Assembly (NCBI RefSeq): GCF_905220365.1
Contig: NC_061130.1
Span: 4,285,501-4,349,500 of the forward strand
Direction: 5' to 3'
Length of the DNA: 64,000 bases
Source of the DNA: Vanessa cardui
Taxonomy: Eukaryota > Arthropoda > Insecta > Lepidoptera > Nymphalidae
In this document: positions 46,072 to 56,589 of the stretch, piece after piece
Numbering within the stretch: position 1 is the first letter of the stretch
Layout of the letters: each line of letters begins with the position of its first letter
The notes under the pieces: generated by a model
The model's database searches: none
Told to the model about the DNA's origin: nothing
The model's input: the letters and a program-made list of their open reading frames with translations, nothing else
Position numbers and translations under genes: made by a program

Positions 46072-46925
46072 AAGAGTAACCTTAGCCTTCAATACGGTAT
46101 TATGACATTCGATTCCATATCATAATTTATATCACATTATTATTGCATATTATGAATATAGCAGGGTCTATTGAATTCACTTTATTACAGTGAAACGTGG
46201 TTAAGTGGGACCTGGATAAGTGAAATACCTCCATAACTGAAACTCATGCTGCGGTCCCATCACTTTGGCATTGTATTACCTCTGTTAGTGGGACTAAGCA
46301 AACCTCTATAACTGGGATTTGTCATTTTGTTTTATCATTATAATAACCTCTACAAATGAGACAGCACGTAATTTTTCTATGCATAAACTACTGTAACTGA
46401 GATAACATTGTTTTGTATTTTTACCAACACATTATTTTTCTACCCGCAAATTCCGCACTTAACTATGTATGTAATTTGAGGTATCAATGACTCCAAGTTT
46501 TAGATTTGCTTTACTACCATAATGATGTTTATTTGCAAAATTTCAAAGCGCACCTCTATATCTGAGACAGATATTTATTTATACTTGGGTATCTGGGACA
46601 CTGGGTTAGTGTAATACCTCTATAAGTGAAACAACATTGCAGGTCCCCTGAAGTTTCACTTAACCAGGTTTCACTGTATATACAATTATATTATTGTAAT
46701 TAATTGATCAATAATTTGTAAAACCGTAATTAATATTATTTCATATGGCATAGCATTTAATACTGGCATGTAACACTATTTCTTATTTTAAATATGATTG
46801 AGTTGTCATTAGAAAACAATTGGACGATAGCGTGGCATTTTAATGAAAGATAGAGAGATTGGAGCATCATTGCAAAACAATAATATTATATTGGCCATCC
46901 CGAACTACTGAAATTACAATATATT
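46072..46925 (-). repeat. Repeat J copy, split by a TIR element
   Basis: The minus strand runs from TTTCAGTAGTTCGGGATGGCC (46925 side) to GAAGGCTAAGGTTACTCTTGG (46072 side), matching 3152-3508 except for the 489-bp insertion at 46188-46676. Confidence 0.78.
46188..46676. mobile_element. pogo/Tigger-like MITE built of TIR-derived iterons, TA target site
   Basis: TIRs CAGTGAAACGTGGTTAAGTG and (complement) CAGTGAAACCTGGTTAAGTG, flanked by TA on both sides. Inside, a motif near ACCTCTATAAGTGAGAC recurs about eight times with variation (46210-46630), echoing the TIR. No transposase ORF. Comparison with repeat J at 3.2 kb shows the pre-insertion site. Confidence 0.85.
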
Positions 46926-47149
46926 CGTTGGGTATTCATAATATTAAAATATATAGTCATATATATATTGTCTATAAAATAAAACATGGTATTATTTATT
47001 TTCATGTTCCTCGAAGATAATTCTAACTCACCTCAAGATCTCATTGTTGTAAATTCATAGAACATTCGCATAATCTGCAACAAACAATAAAAAAATGATT
47101 AAATTCTCATAATATTAACTTTCAAACTGAATTTACTACAAATATATCG

Positions 47150-47222
47150 TATAGGTACCACTCACTTATCAGTTATTTTAACGCCAAATAACAGTACTCA
47201 GTATTGTTGTGTTCTTCCTAAT
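47150..47222 (-). repeat. Repeat B fragment
   Basis: GGTACCACTCACTTATCAGTTA and AACAGTACTCAGTATTGTTGTG. Confidence 0.6.
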
Positions 47223-47370
47223 TTTGTCTTCTAATAGACAATTAGCAGTTCCCTAAATGAAGAGTCTTAAAACCGCATACTCAATGCAACGAAAAAATTG
47301 AGAATATTAATGAAACTAGTTACAATCCATCCATTACAGTCCATTTTTAAAACAGATTAATATAATAGTA

Positions 47371-47625
47371 ACAGCCCGTAAATTTCCCACAGTTGGGCTA
47401 AGACCTGAGTTCTCCTCAGGTTGAGATGGAATGCACATGTGGCAGAATTTCGATGAAATTAGACACATGCAGGTTTCATCACGATGTTTTCCTTCACCGC
47501 TGAGCACGTGATGAATTTTAAATACAAATTAAACACACACATATATATATTCAAACCAGGGTTTGAACCCGAAATCATCGATTAAGATGCACGCGTTCTA
47601 ACCACTGGGCCATCTCAGATCATTT
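47371..47625 (-). repeat. SINE1 copy with internal deletion
   Basis: Tail AACAGCCCGTAAATTTCCCAC. The AACATATTCCACCACGC region is deleted; head CCACTGGGCCATCTCAG is present. Confidence 0.8.
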
Positions 47626-47929
47626 ATTATTATAACATAATGGATAAATTCAATGATATACTAATTTGTTATTCTATCCGGTCAACGTTGACTATCAAGT
47701 GGATACAATATTCCTTTGAAATATTGAGATCTTAAGAATATTTATTATAATTCTCGTGCATTATCTTTTGTCAGAGATATTATAATTATATTTGATATAC
47801 GTTTTATAAGAGAGCTTTAGACGGTCCTCGCTCGGGTAAGCACCGCTGAATTATCATTTATTATTCATCTTGACGTATCGATGATCAAGGGAAATCGCGA
47901 GACCTGCCTGAGGATTGGATGCTAAAGTT

Positions 47930-48215
47930 AAGTAAAATAAAGTAACAGCCTGTAAATTTCCCACTGCTGAGATAAGGCCTCCTCTTCCATTAAGGAGAGG
48001 GTTTGTAACATATTCCACCACGCTGTTCCAATGCGGGTTGGTGGAATGCACATGTGGCAGATTTTCGATGAAATTAGACAGATGCAGGTTTTGCCGAGCA
48101 CGAGATGAATTATAAACACAAATTAAGCACATATATATAGCGGTGCTTGCCTGGGTTTGAACCCGCAATCATCGGTTAAGATGCACGCGTTCTAACCACT
48201 GGGCCATCTCAGCTC
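47930..48215 (-). repeat. SINE1 copy
   Basis: AAGTAAAATAAAGTAACAGCC tail; the CCTCACGATGTTTTCCTTCA block is deleted. Second of three same-strand copies within 1.3 kb. Confidence 0.82.
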
Positions 48216-48374
48216 TCCGTTGGATGCTAAGCTACCACACATGTAGGTATAGGGTCGAATGAAAGGCGTTTTATGAAATAAGACTCCCAAAATCCTAATC
48301 CTCATGAGGGAATTGACCATAGGCCAGGCGTAGATACATATTTTTCGGCTTTTTGAAATAACAACAGTTACAAA

Positions 48375-48662
48375 AACTGAATGTAAATTTCCCACTATTG
48401 GGCTAAGGTCCCTTTGAGGAGAAGATTTGGAACATATTCCAAAACGCAGTTTCTATGTTGTAGGAGTAATATACGTGAGTCAGAATTTATAAGAAATAAA
48501 ACACATGCAGGTTTCCTCACGATATTTTCCTACACCGCCGAGCACGAGATTAATTTATAAACACAAATTAAGCACATGAATATTCAGCGATGCTTGTCTG
48601 GGATTGAACCCGCAATCATCGGTTAAGATGCACGCGTTCTAACCCCAAGGCCATCTCGGCAT
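48375..48662 (-). repeat. SINE1 copy, diverged
   Basis: TGAATGTAAATTTCCCACTAT to TCTAACCCCAAGGCCATCTCG. Third of three same-strand copies. Confidence 0.78.
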
Positions 48663-48664
48663 AC

Positions 48665-49180
48665 ACGGCTATTTTTGAAAGACCTGCAGAAATCCTAACC
48701 TTATTTCCTTAATTGAGGATGGCTGTAGCCATGAAGCACATATAAGCTTCAATCGATATAAAAACGTATTTTCACTCGCTAAGAAATGAGATAGCTAATC
48801 GATCTTTCTTACGTTACAGAACACCGTTGGATTTGAATTGCTAATAACTACGAGACTAATAAAGTTAACTACAGTCGAGTCCCCAACGAGTAGATCATGT
48901 CTGTATGAGTTCGTAGAGCAGGATTTGTTCTACCTGACGCTCGGACTAAGATACAGTACATGTTTGTGATTGTTTCGAATTTGCATTGCGTAAAGTTTTA
49001 AATTAGTTTAACGTGGATATATGTTTAGCTAGGATGTTGATTCAAGTATCAAGTAGGTATGTATATGTTGATATAGTAAAGAATTAACAACGCTCTTATA
49101 AAACCCAAATTAAGATATCAAAATCATTTTCCAGGTTAAAGTAAAAATCAATCAATATATTTTTTGAAATAAATAATGGA
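48665..49180. other. No gene recognised
   Basis: Mixed-composition DNA without ORF or shared repeat. Confidence 0.4.
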
Positions 49181-49182
49181 CA

Positions 49183-49405
49183 ACATCACACACTTTACTC
49201 TGATCCCAATATAAATAACTAGAGCACTTGTCTTATGGAAAATCAGAAGGAACGACTGTACCACATCCACCCAGACCCAAGACAATATATAAAACTAATG
49301 AACTTTTTCAGCATTGACTCGGCTGGGAATCGAACCCGGGACCTCGGAGTACGGAGGAGCGTACCCATAAAAACCGGTCACACTACTCGATCATGGAGGT
49401 AGTCA
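49183..49405 (-). repeat. SINE2 copy
   Basis: CAACATCACACACTTTACTC; B box GAATCGAACCCGGGAC; a short duplicated GGAGTACGGAG near the head; CGATCATGGAGGTAGTC end. Confidence 0.82.
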
Positions 49406-49500
49406 TATTATAAACAAAATATAAAAAAAATATAAATTATATGTCATAATATGAATCGTCAATATTATCAGAATTATAAATTAACATATCAGGAAAAAAA

Positions 49501-49728
49501 ATGTTTGATACAAAACAGGAATACAAAAATTTTAAGGTCGAAAAAATAGGAGGAGTACAACAGTGTCAAAAAGAAAATGAATATAGCGCAAAGCGATTAC
49601 ATAGCTGGTCCGTCGGGCATACGTCCAGCGACGGTACACGCGCCACGAATCATGCAGACGTCGGAAGGCAATCCAAAGAAATATTAAAGAGATTCCTTAT
49701 TATGTCATATAAAAAAAACTTGTTATAA
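49501..49728 (+). other. Unassigned 75-codon ORF, charged
   Basis: Lys/Glu-rich N-terminal half and a less AT-rich C-terminal half (CGTCCAGCGACGGTACACGC). No splice acceptor, domain or repeat match seen. Could be chance or an element scrap. Confidence 0.12.
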
Positions 49729-49759
49729 TTTCATAATTGTTTTATTAAACATTTGCTGT

Positions 49760-50020
49760 GCCCCGAGACCTCGTACGCGTATGAATTTAACAAAAAAAAT
49801 TGTTGTAGCCTAAGTTACTCCCTATTATATCAGTTATCTGCCAGTGAAAGTTCCATCAAAATCGGCCCAGCCATTTCAGAGGTTAGCTGGAACAAACAGA
49901 CAGACAGACAAAAAATGTTATTTTGCTATATATACCAAATATGGTAATGAGTAAAAAAGGGCTATTTTAATAATTCAAACAGACACTCCAATTTTATTAT
50001 ATGTATGTATTATTAATGAA
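49760..50020 (-). repeat. Repeat H copy, reverse strand
   Basis: TGCCAGTGAAAGTTCCATCAAAATC, GAGGTTAGCTGGAACAAACAG, ACAGACAGACAAAAAATG and AACAGACACTCCAATTTTATT complement the copy at 21.5 kb. Confidence 0.62.
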
Positions 50021-50024
50021 ATAA

Positions 50025-50590
50025 TTTCAGTTTAAAAATGTATCATATTTATTATTTTTGATTATGACGTTTATGTTTAATTTATATTTTCAATATTTAC
50101 ATTGTGTAATATACAAATGCCACGAGACTACCTGTTAGTAGTTCAAATTTTGCATTGATAATTTTGAAAAGTAATTATTTTTTGTATGTGATATTGTATC
50201 TACTGTACTGTCTTAATGAAAATAAAATAATGACCATTTGAAAATAATGAAAAAACTACAAGGCAAACTAATTCTACTGACGTCATACTTCACTAATTTG
50301 TATGAGATATTATCAATGTGTAATTATAGAAAATATACATCATCATAGTCTGTGGATTTCTAAAGGTTTTGTAATCTATGAAATGAGAACATTTCGGGAG
50401 ATGAAGTGGCGAAATTATGTGCGACGTAGTCAATGACAAAATTAACGATCCGCGCTTTTCTCTCAGCCGCAATTAAACACAAAAACGAAAATTTAATTAT
50501 TATAATAGAAAAAACCCTACTCACGAATTCGTTTTGGATAGGACCGTAATTGATTTAAATTTATAAGAAGTGATAGATTGTTGTATACAA
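50025..50590. other. No gene recognised
   Basis: AT-rich and noncoding on both strands. Confidence 0.4.
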
Positions 50591-50592
50591 CA

Positions 50593-50872
50593 AAAACAAC
50601 AGCCCGTAAATTACCCACTATTGGACTAAATCCTGCTCTTCCTTTGAGGAGAAGTGGAACATATCCCATAACGCTCTTCCAATGTAGGTTGGTGAAATAC
50701 ACTTGTGGCAATTTAATTAAAATTAGGCACATGAAGTTTTCCTTCACCTCCGAGCACGAGATGAATTATAAAGACAAATTAAGCTGTTGAATATTCAGTG
50801 CTGCTTGCCTGGGTTTGAATCGGTATTCATCGGTTAAGATGCACGCGTTATAACCACTGGGTCATACCGGCT
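50593..50872 (-). repeat. SINE1 copy, diverged
   Basis: AACAACAGCCCGTAAATTACCC to ACCACTGGGTCATACCGGC; the B box is altered to TTTGAATCGGTATTCATCGG. Confidence 0.78.
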
Positions 50873-50934
50873 TTATTTCGGCGTATCGGCGCAGTGGAAG
50901 CGTATTGGGCCCATTGTTGCATACAAATACATAT

Positions 50935-51160
50935 ATATACTAATATTATACATGAGAAAGTAAATCTGTCGCTTACTACTTCACGCTTAAATTGCTAAAT
51001 GATTTATATTAAATTTGCTTTAGAGATAGTTTGAGTACCCGTTAAAAGACATGGCTTTTTTTTCAATCACCCCTCGAGGGGATAAATGGGGGCTGACGGT
51101 GTGCTATAGGTAAAGTTTTATGAAATTCGTTCTGGTAAAGCCGGTTCGGCTAGTATTTAT
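50935..51160 (+). repeat. Repeat E-related copy (variant)
   Basis: ATACTAATATTATACATGAG, ATCACCCCTCGAGGGGATAA, CTATAGGTAAAGTTTTATG and GCCGGTTCGGCTAGTATTTA. Confidence 0.58.
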
Positions 51161-51407
51161 ACATATGTATGTTACTTTCATGTTTATGTCGCCAAGCCTT
51201 TGTCGTAACTTAGGCTTTATAATCAAGTCAAATGGTTTTGCTTTTAGGAATATCGTTTTATTTTTTATAAAGAATTCTAGCAATTCCCCAAATTAATTAG
51301 GGAATTACTAATGTTCCTATTTACCCCTCCTTTGAAGCTTATCACTTGTGTTAGAAGTGGTAGTGACAATAGCCCTAGGGTTTGTTTTGATCCTGCAACT
51401 TAGCAGC

Positions 51408-51610
51408 ATTTTCAACCGACTTCAAAAAGGAGGAGGTTATCAATTCGTCTGTATTTTTTTATTTATATTTTTATGTTTGTTACCTCATTACTTTTTACTG
51501 GGTGGACCGATTATGATATTTTGTTTCTGTTTGAAAACTAGTGCCTCCCGGGGGCCTCCATTTTAATTTAGTCCAGTTCTGATGATGATATCCATATGAA
51601 AACGATATAT
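51408..51610 (+). repeat. Repeat K copy
   Basis: TTTTCAACCGACTTCAAAAAGG and GGAGGTTATCAATTCGTCTG, then GCCTCCCGGGGGCCTCC and CAGTTCTGATGATGATATCC. Confidence 0.62.
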
Positions 51611-51915
51611 GTCTTAAACAAATAAAACTTGCATTATGTGTATGCGCGATAAATGGGTGAATAACTCAAATTTGCGCCAAACAATTTTGATGTTTCTTTT
51701 TTTTATTATAAATAATATACTTCGAGGGTAGTTTGGTGAAAGTGTGGTAAGGTTCTGACCATAGGGTCTATGACAAAGTAACTCAAACTTGGAATCCAAG
51801 GACTTTTTTGCCTAAAGCATGACAGCTATCTCTCACAAACGAGAGCGAGAGCCACGTGCGACAACGATATATAGATGAATTTATATTAAAATATTATATA
51901 GAATTTATAGAGATA

Positions 51916-52340
51916 TAGTACAGGATCCGGGGCCTATTTTGTCACTTGATTACTATCAAGCTAATTTTCCGTGAGTAGCTTCATTTTGATAAGACGCCCA
52001 ACAATTTCCTGTGCGAAAATTCTCGATATTGGTAGCTAACAGAGGTAGCAATAATAAAATATGTCGATTTGATGATTCTCAAATATTAATTACTAACTGG
52101 ATTGTTTTTTATTAAATCTTAAGATAATTATCTAAATTATTTGAAAAAATATTTGTCCTACAAAATCTATGGTTTCATCAAAGAGTCCTCCCCCTCCAAC
52201 ATGTATTGATAACGAGATCACCAAAAATTATTACTAACCAGCTGATTTTTTTTTTATTACTTAGTTAATATATATATAATGTCACGGTCATATTGTCCTA
52301 CAAATTCCGTGGTATGTTATCCCGGTCCTACGATCAGAAA
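51916..52340 (+). repeat. Left inverted arm of the 2.07-kb element
   Basis: Outer section (to about 52090) ends TTAATTACTAACTGGATTG. The inner section carries two GTCCTACAAA motifs (52154, 52295) and a short TA tract. Confidence 0.88.
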
Positions 52341-52538
52341 TTGTTAATACCATAAGACCATTTTTCTCATTACTAACTGTAGGATAAAAATATTACATAA
52401 TAGGTTAGTGTGTTCAGTGCCCAAATAAAACAATGTCCTACAAAAAAACAGGTATGTATCACTAGTCCGACAAAAATTGTCATTTTTTCGTTTTCCGATT
52501 TCTAACATAAGATACAGTGAGAAAATCTTTTTTTAAAT

Positions 52539-53390
52539 TTAAATAAGTTTATTTTTTTGAAAAATGAGGTACAAAAATAAATCCAACCATTTTGGAACAT
52601 CGCACTCTCCTTCATTTAATACTTCACTATCAATGAAATCAGTTAAAGGTTTTTTTTTAATTTTCAATATATTTTTTCGATATTTCAAGGCGAAATCCTG
52701 TGCTTCTTGTTGAAATAATATATTACTGATTTCTTCATCATCGGTTGTTTCAATATCTACATCAGATGAAATAACAAATTGTTGATTAGAAATATTAACC
52801 AATGATATTTTGTGTCTTAATTGAGCTTGTATAAAATCCTTAAGAGCTTTATTGCTAAATGTGGTAGCTTCTAAATTTGCGTGGTCATACATTTCTTTCA
52901 CAAATTCAGCATAACAATATTTCAAGTGAGCTAATGACATCACTCGTCGATTTATAATAATTTCTTGCTGAATATAATTAATCAATCGTTCTCTGGCAAT
53001 TTTATGGCCTTCTCGTTTCGTAGCCCAATCATTACTTGGAGGTGGATTCGTTTTCCTTTGGTATTTCGCAAAATAATTCACACTACATATATTGTGATAC
53101 GCCAAAAAATCATCGTTAACCGAGTTAGTTTCGTCTTGAATTTTTAGTAACATCTCTATATCACCCAGTTCTGTTGAATAATTTTTAATTTTTTCCAGAA
53201 AGGACATTTTGTTTTTAATTTTACGACAGTAAATTTGTCGCCCTTTACGTTTTATATTGACTTTTTCACAAAAAAAACATTTCTTTGCTGACTCATCATC
53301 TCGAAAACTTTGTACATCTACTTCACAATCTGTATTGTCCCCCTCAACAGTATTTTCCGAGTCTTCGATATTACTGGTTTCATCATTTAC
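52539..53390 (-). pseudogene. Truncated transposon-associated ORF with CxxC and HxxC motif
   Basis: Minus strand. The frame is open from about 53390 but has no ATG until 53207; from there 222 codons run to 52539. Upstream in frame is KKCFFCEKVNIKRKGRQIYC, then GDIEMLL and AYHNICSVNYF. The C-x2-C...H-x3-C arrangement before an N-terminal helical region resembles uncharacterised repeat-encoded proteins of arthropods. No catalytic DDE or recombinase residues are recognisable. It looks like the N-terminal part of a longer protein. The open frame without ATG suggests a missing 5' exon or decay. Confidence 0.45.
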
Positions 53391-53398
53391 TAATGTTT

Positions 53399-53543
53399 AA
53401 ATCGACATATTTTATTATTGCTACCTCTGTTAGCTACCAATATCGAGAATTTTCGCACAGGAAATTGTTGGGCGTCTCATCAAAACGATGCTATTCACGA
53501 AGATTCAGCTTGATAGTAATTATTTTTACATCAATGATCTGTA
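53399..53543 (-). repeat. Internal, diverged copy of the element terminus
   Basis: From AAATCGACATATTTTATTAT to GATCTGTACTA it repeats the outer 53826-53981 section in the same orientation. The first ~85 bp are nearly identical and the last ~60 bp are clearly changed. It lies directly inside the right arm and has no partner next to the left arm. Confidence 0.8.
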
Positions 53544-53550
53544 CTACTAC

Positions 53551-53981
53551 TTTTGACCGTAGGACCGGGATAACATACCACGGAATTTGTAGGACAATAT
53601 GACCGTGACATTATATATATATATATATATTAACTAAGTAATAAAAAAAAATCAGCTGGTTAGTAATAATTTTTGGTGATCTCGTTATCAATACATGTTG
53701 GAGGGGGAGGACTCTTTGATGAAACCATAGATTTTGTAGGACAAATATTTTTTCAAATAATTTAGATAATTATCTTAAGATTTAATAAAAAACAATCCAG
53801 TTAGTAATTAATATTTGAGAATCATCAAATCGACATATTTTATTATTGCTACCTCTGTTAGCTACCAATATCGAGAATTTTCGCACAGGAAATTGTTGGG
53901 CGTCTTATCAAAATGAAGCTACTCACGGAAAATTAGCTTGATAGTAATCAAGTGACAAAATAGGCCCCGGATCCTGTACTA
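53551..53981 (-). repeat. Right inverted arm of the 2.07-kb element
   Basis: Complement of the left arm. The outer part is 53826-53981; the TA tract is a few units longer than on the left. Confidence 0.88.
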
Positions 53982-53984
53982 ATA

Positions 53985-54470
53985 CAAAATACATACTAAA
54001 AAGTACATAATTACATACATTCTATTCCCCTTACAAATTAACAAGTTGTGTTTCCGCGACGTAACATCAAGTTCACCTAATTATACAATTGTAATTAGAC
54101 ATTTTTTCCGTTATATAATGACAATAAACTTTATTATTTCAACTCACATTCAAATAATAAATAAAAATTATATTGTATAGTGTATACCTTGTTAACACCT
54201 CGATTTTTGACGTTTTGCAAGACAGTGTGGCGATTTATTAATATTATTTAAAAAACAATTTTTGTGACATCAAGAATTGAAGAAATACAACTTAAATAAT
54301 TTGAGGCATATTATCTGATATCTTTGCTATTTGTTAACACATTAAAAATGTTTTCGTTTTGTATATGGAAATTCATAAAACCATACAATTTATAATTATA
54401 ATTTTATCTTAAAAACGACTCTAATGTTATGATTGCGATAGTAATTCACATGCGAGTGCATCTTACTTTT
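53985..54470. other. No gene recognised
   Basis: AT-rich flank of the large TIR element. Confidence 0.4.
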
Positions 54471-54472
54471 GA

Positions 54473-54765
54473 GAGACCTAAGATGGCCCAGTGGCTAGAA
54501 CGCGTGCATCTTAACCGGGTTCAAACCCATGCAAGCACCACTATATCCATGTGCTTAATTTATGTTTATCATTTATCTCGTGCTCGGCGGTGAAGGAAAA
54601 CATCGTGAGGAAACGTGCATGTGACTAATTTCATCGAAATTCTACCACATGTGCATTCCACCAACCCGCATTGGAACAGCGTGGTGGAATATGTTCCAAA
54701 CCCTTTTCTTAATAGAAGAGGAGAGCCTTATTTCAACAGTTGGAAATTTACAGGCTGTTGCTTGC
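54473..54765 (+). repeat. SINE1 copy
   Basis: Head AAGATGGCCCAGTGGCTAGA; the GATGATTGC segment before the B box is missing; the body is complete to CAGGCTGTTGCTTGCTTG. Confidence 0.85.
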
Positions 54766-55031
54766 TTGCTGACTTTTGAACTGAACGGAGAATATATTTC
54801 GTTTTCTAGACATTCGTATTCGTCAAGAATAACAAAGAAATCACATTCATTACTTTTATATGTCTGGGTCTAATAGCGGCTTATTCGTTGAGCGCTATAA
54901 GCCTTGACTCGAAGTTACCCTACATCAATGTCCCTTTTCGAAGCAATGGATAAATACATACGATATGTCATACGGCATGGATTTTAAATAAAGAATCTAT
55001 TCTTTTTTTAAAACATCTGCAATACGAGTAA

Positions 55032-55308
55032 GTTTTTTTTGTTATAGATTGGCCGACGAGCATATGGGTCATCTGATGGTAAGTGGTAACCCATAGACAA
55101 TGATGCAGTATGAAATATTAACCATTCCTTACATCGCCAATACGCCACCAACATTGAGAACTAAGATGCTATGTCTCTTGTGCCTGTAGTTACCCTGGCT
55201 CACTGACCGTTCAAACCGAAACACAACAATGCTGATTGGCGGTAGACTATCTGATGTGTGGGTGGTACCTGACAAGGCGGGCTTGCATAAAGCCCTACCA
55301 CCGAATAA
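55032..55308 (+). repeat. Repeat B copy with deletions
   Basis: TTATAGATTGGCCGACGAGC to GCCCTACCACCGAATA. The GTCACCATCA and GAGTACTGTTGTT segments are shortened. Confidence 0.78.
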
Positions 55309-55555
55309 ATATGATTTTTAAGATCTCATGGCTATGTAAACTGGCCTACTCAAATTCTAATCTGATCTGAGTTGAATAACTGTGTGGTACCAACTCAGGC
55401 GCACAATGCTTTACTTCTCATCGATATAAACATTTAAATAAAACATTGGTGTACCCGATTGACATTACCAAAACAAATAAATTAATTGTCTACTAATTTT
55501 AGGTTATACAGTATTAAGCTTTACTAGACTGATTTAATTCGTTTTTTTATAAATG

Positions 55556-55778
55556 AGACAACATCACAAACATTACTCTGATCCCAATGTAAGTAGCTAA
55601 ATCACTTGTGTTATGGAAAATCAGAAGTAACGAAGGTACCACAAACACCCAGACCCAAAACAACATAGAAAACTAATGATAATCTTTATCGACTCGGCCG
55701 GGAATCGAACCCGGGACCTCGGAGTGGCGTACCCTTGAAAACCGGTGTACACACCACTCGACCACGGAGGTCGTCAAA
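55556..55778 (-). repeat. SINE2 copy
   Basis: GACAACATCACAAACATTACTC; B box GAATCGAACCCGGGAC; intact head CACTCGACCACGGAGGTCGTC. Confidence 0.88.
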
Positions 55779-55779
55779 T

Positions 55780-56320
55780 TTTTTTTCAGAGGTTTTTGAT
55801 AATAATGTTATTGGAATCACGACCTTATTACCATGTAATTACAGAATTTGCTTAATTTTTATATGTAACTTTTCTAAATCATAATACATAAAATAAAATG
55901 CCGTTCGAAATCAAAATCTTATTCGCATAATATATCAATGTTGGATATTTGAATCTATGTGGAGATTGTTATTCGATTTACGAGAAAATCTCTTCAAACA
56001 TTTAAAGAGATTGTTGGACTTTGTTTACCTATTTCGCTAACAGTCCCATATATTTATTTTACAGCAAGAAAAGCCTTGGACTTGTATCTCAATATTATCT
56101 TGCCGTTTTATTATTTCGTTTCTTACTTTTCCAATTTCTTGCTCTTACAAAATTTATCTTTTTTTTTATTCGAAACCTTTCATTTGTTATATTTAAAACA
56201 TAAATAATAAAGTATGTTATTTATTGCTTGTAATAAATTATATATTTATTATATAAAAGCTGAAAACAACATAAGAAAAGCATGAAATCTCTTCCCTAAA
56301 TATATAATTTATTGCCGAAG
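55780..56320. other. No gene recognised
   Basis: The 82-codon ORF at 55959-56207 is Phe/Leu/Ile-rich and overlaps another frame of similar length; no family resemblance. Confidence 0.35.
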
Positions 56321-56324
56321 CATT

Positions 56325-56585
56325 ATTAGAACGATTCTTGGATGTAATACTCGTTGACTTCCAGACGGGATATATTACAATACATACATCTATAAGTGTA
56401 TTTAACAAACATGACTGTATTTTTAAATGTTGAAGAAGAATAACTACTGAGTTTTTTTCCGGTTGTTCTCGGTAGAATCTACTATCCGAACCGGTGGTTA
56501 GATGACGATTTAAAAGTGCTTGTAATAGCCTACTTGAATGCAGTTTATTTAGATTTTTGATTTTGCACGTTTATTTGTATGCCAA
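56325..56585 (+). repeat. Repeat N: LINE 3' end
   Basis: GTTGACTTCCAGACGGGATA, TTCTCGGTAGAATCTACTAT, CGAACCGGTGGTTAGATGAC and AAAGTGCTTGTAATAGCCTA; a fuller copy than 33.9 kb. Confidence 0.62.
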
Positions 56586-56589
56586 AAAA

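Larger units (their letters stand above)
51916..53981. mobile_element. 2.07-kb DNA element with ~425-bp near-identical inverted arms
   Basis: Left arm 51916-52340 and right arm 53551-53981 are complementary with very few differences, mainly in the length of (TA)n and T tracts. Termini read TAGTACAGGATCCGGGGCC. ATA flanks both ends (51913-51915, 53982-53984), a possible 3-bp TSD. GTCCTACAAA-like motifs recur in both arms and beside them. The core holds one truncated ORF. Long arms and tiny coding core fit a foldback or nonautonomous DNA transposon; the superfamily is not certain. Confidence 0.85.

Noticed and set aside
47854..48168. 104-codon minus-strand ORF and similar ORFs at 13572, 18231, 19974, 20002, 41302, 44568, 50517 and 59480
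   Set aside because: All are readings through SINE1 copies; the same peptides recur wherever the SINE does.
55959..56207. 82-codon hydrophobic ORF, possible membrane protein
   Set aside because: Phe/Leu/Ile-rich composition is what T-rich DNA gives in any frame; an equally long ORF exists in a second frame.
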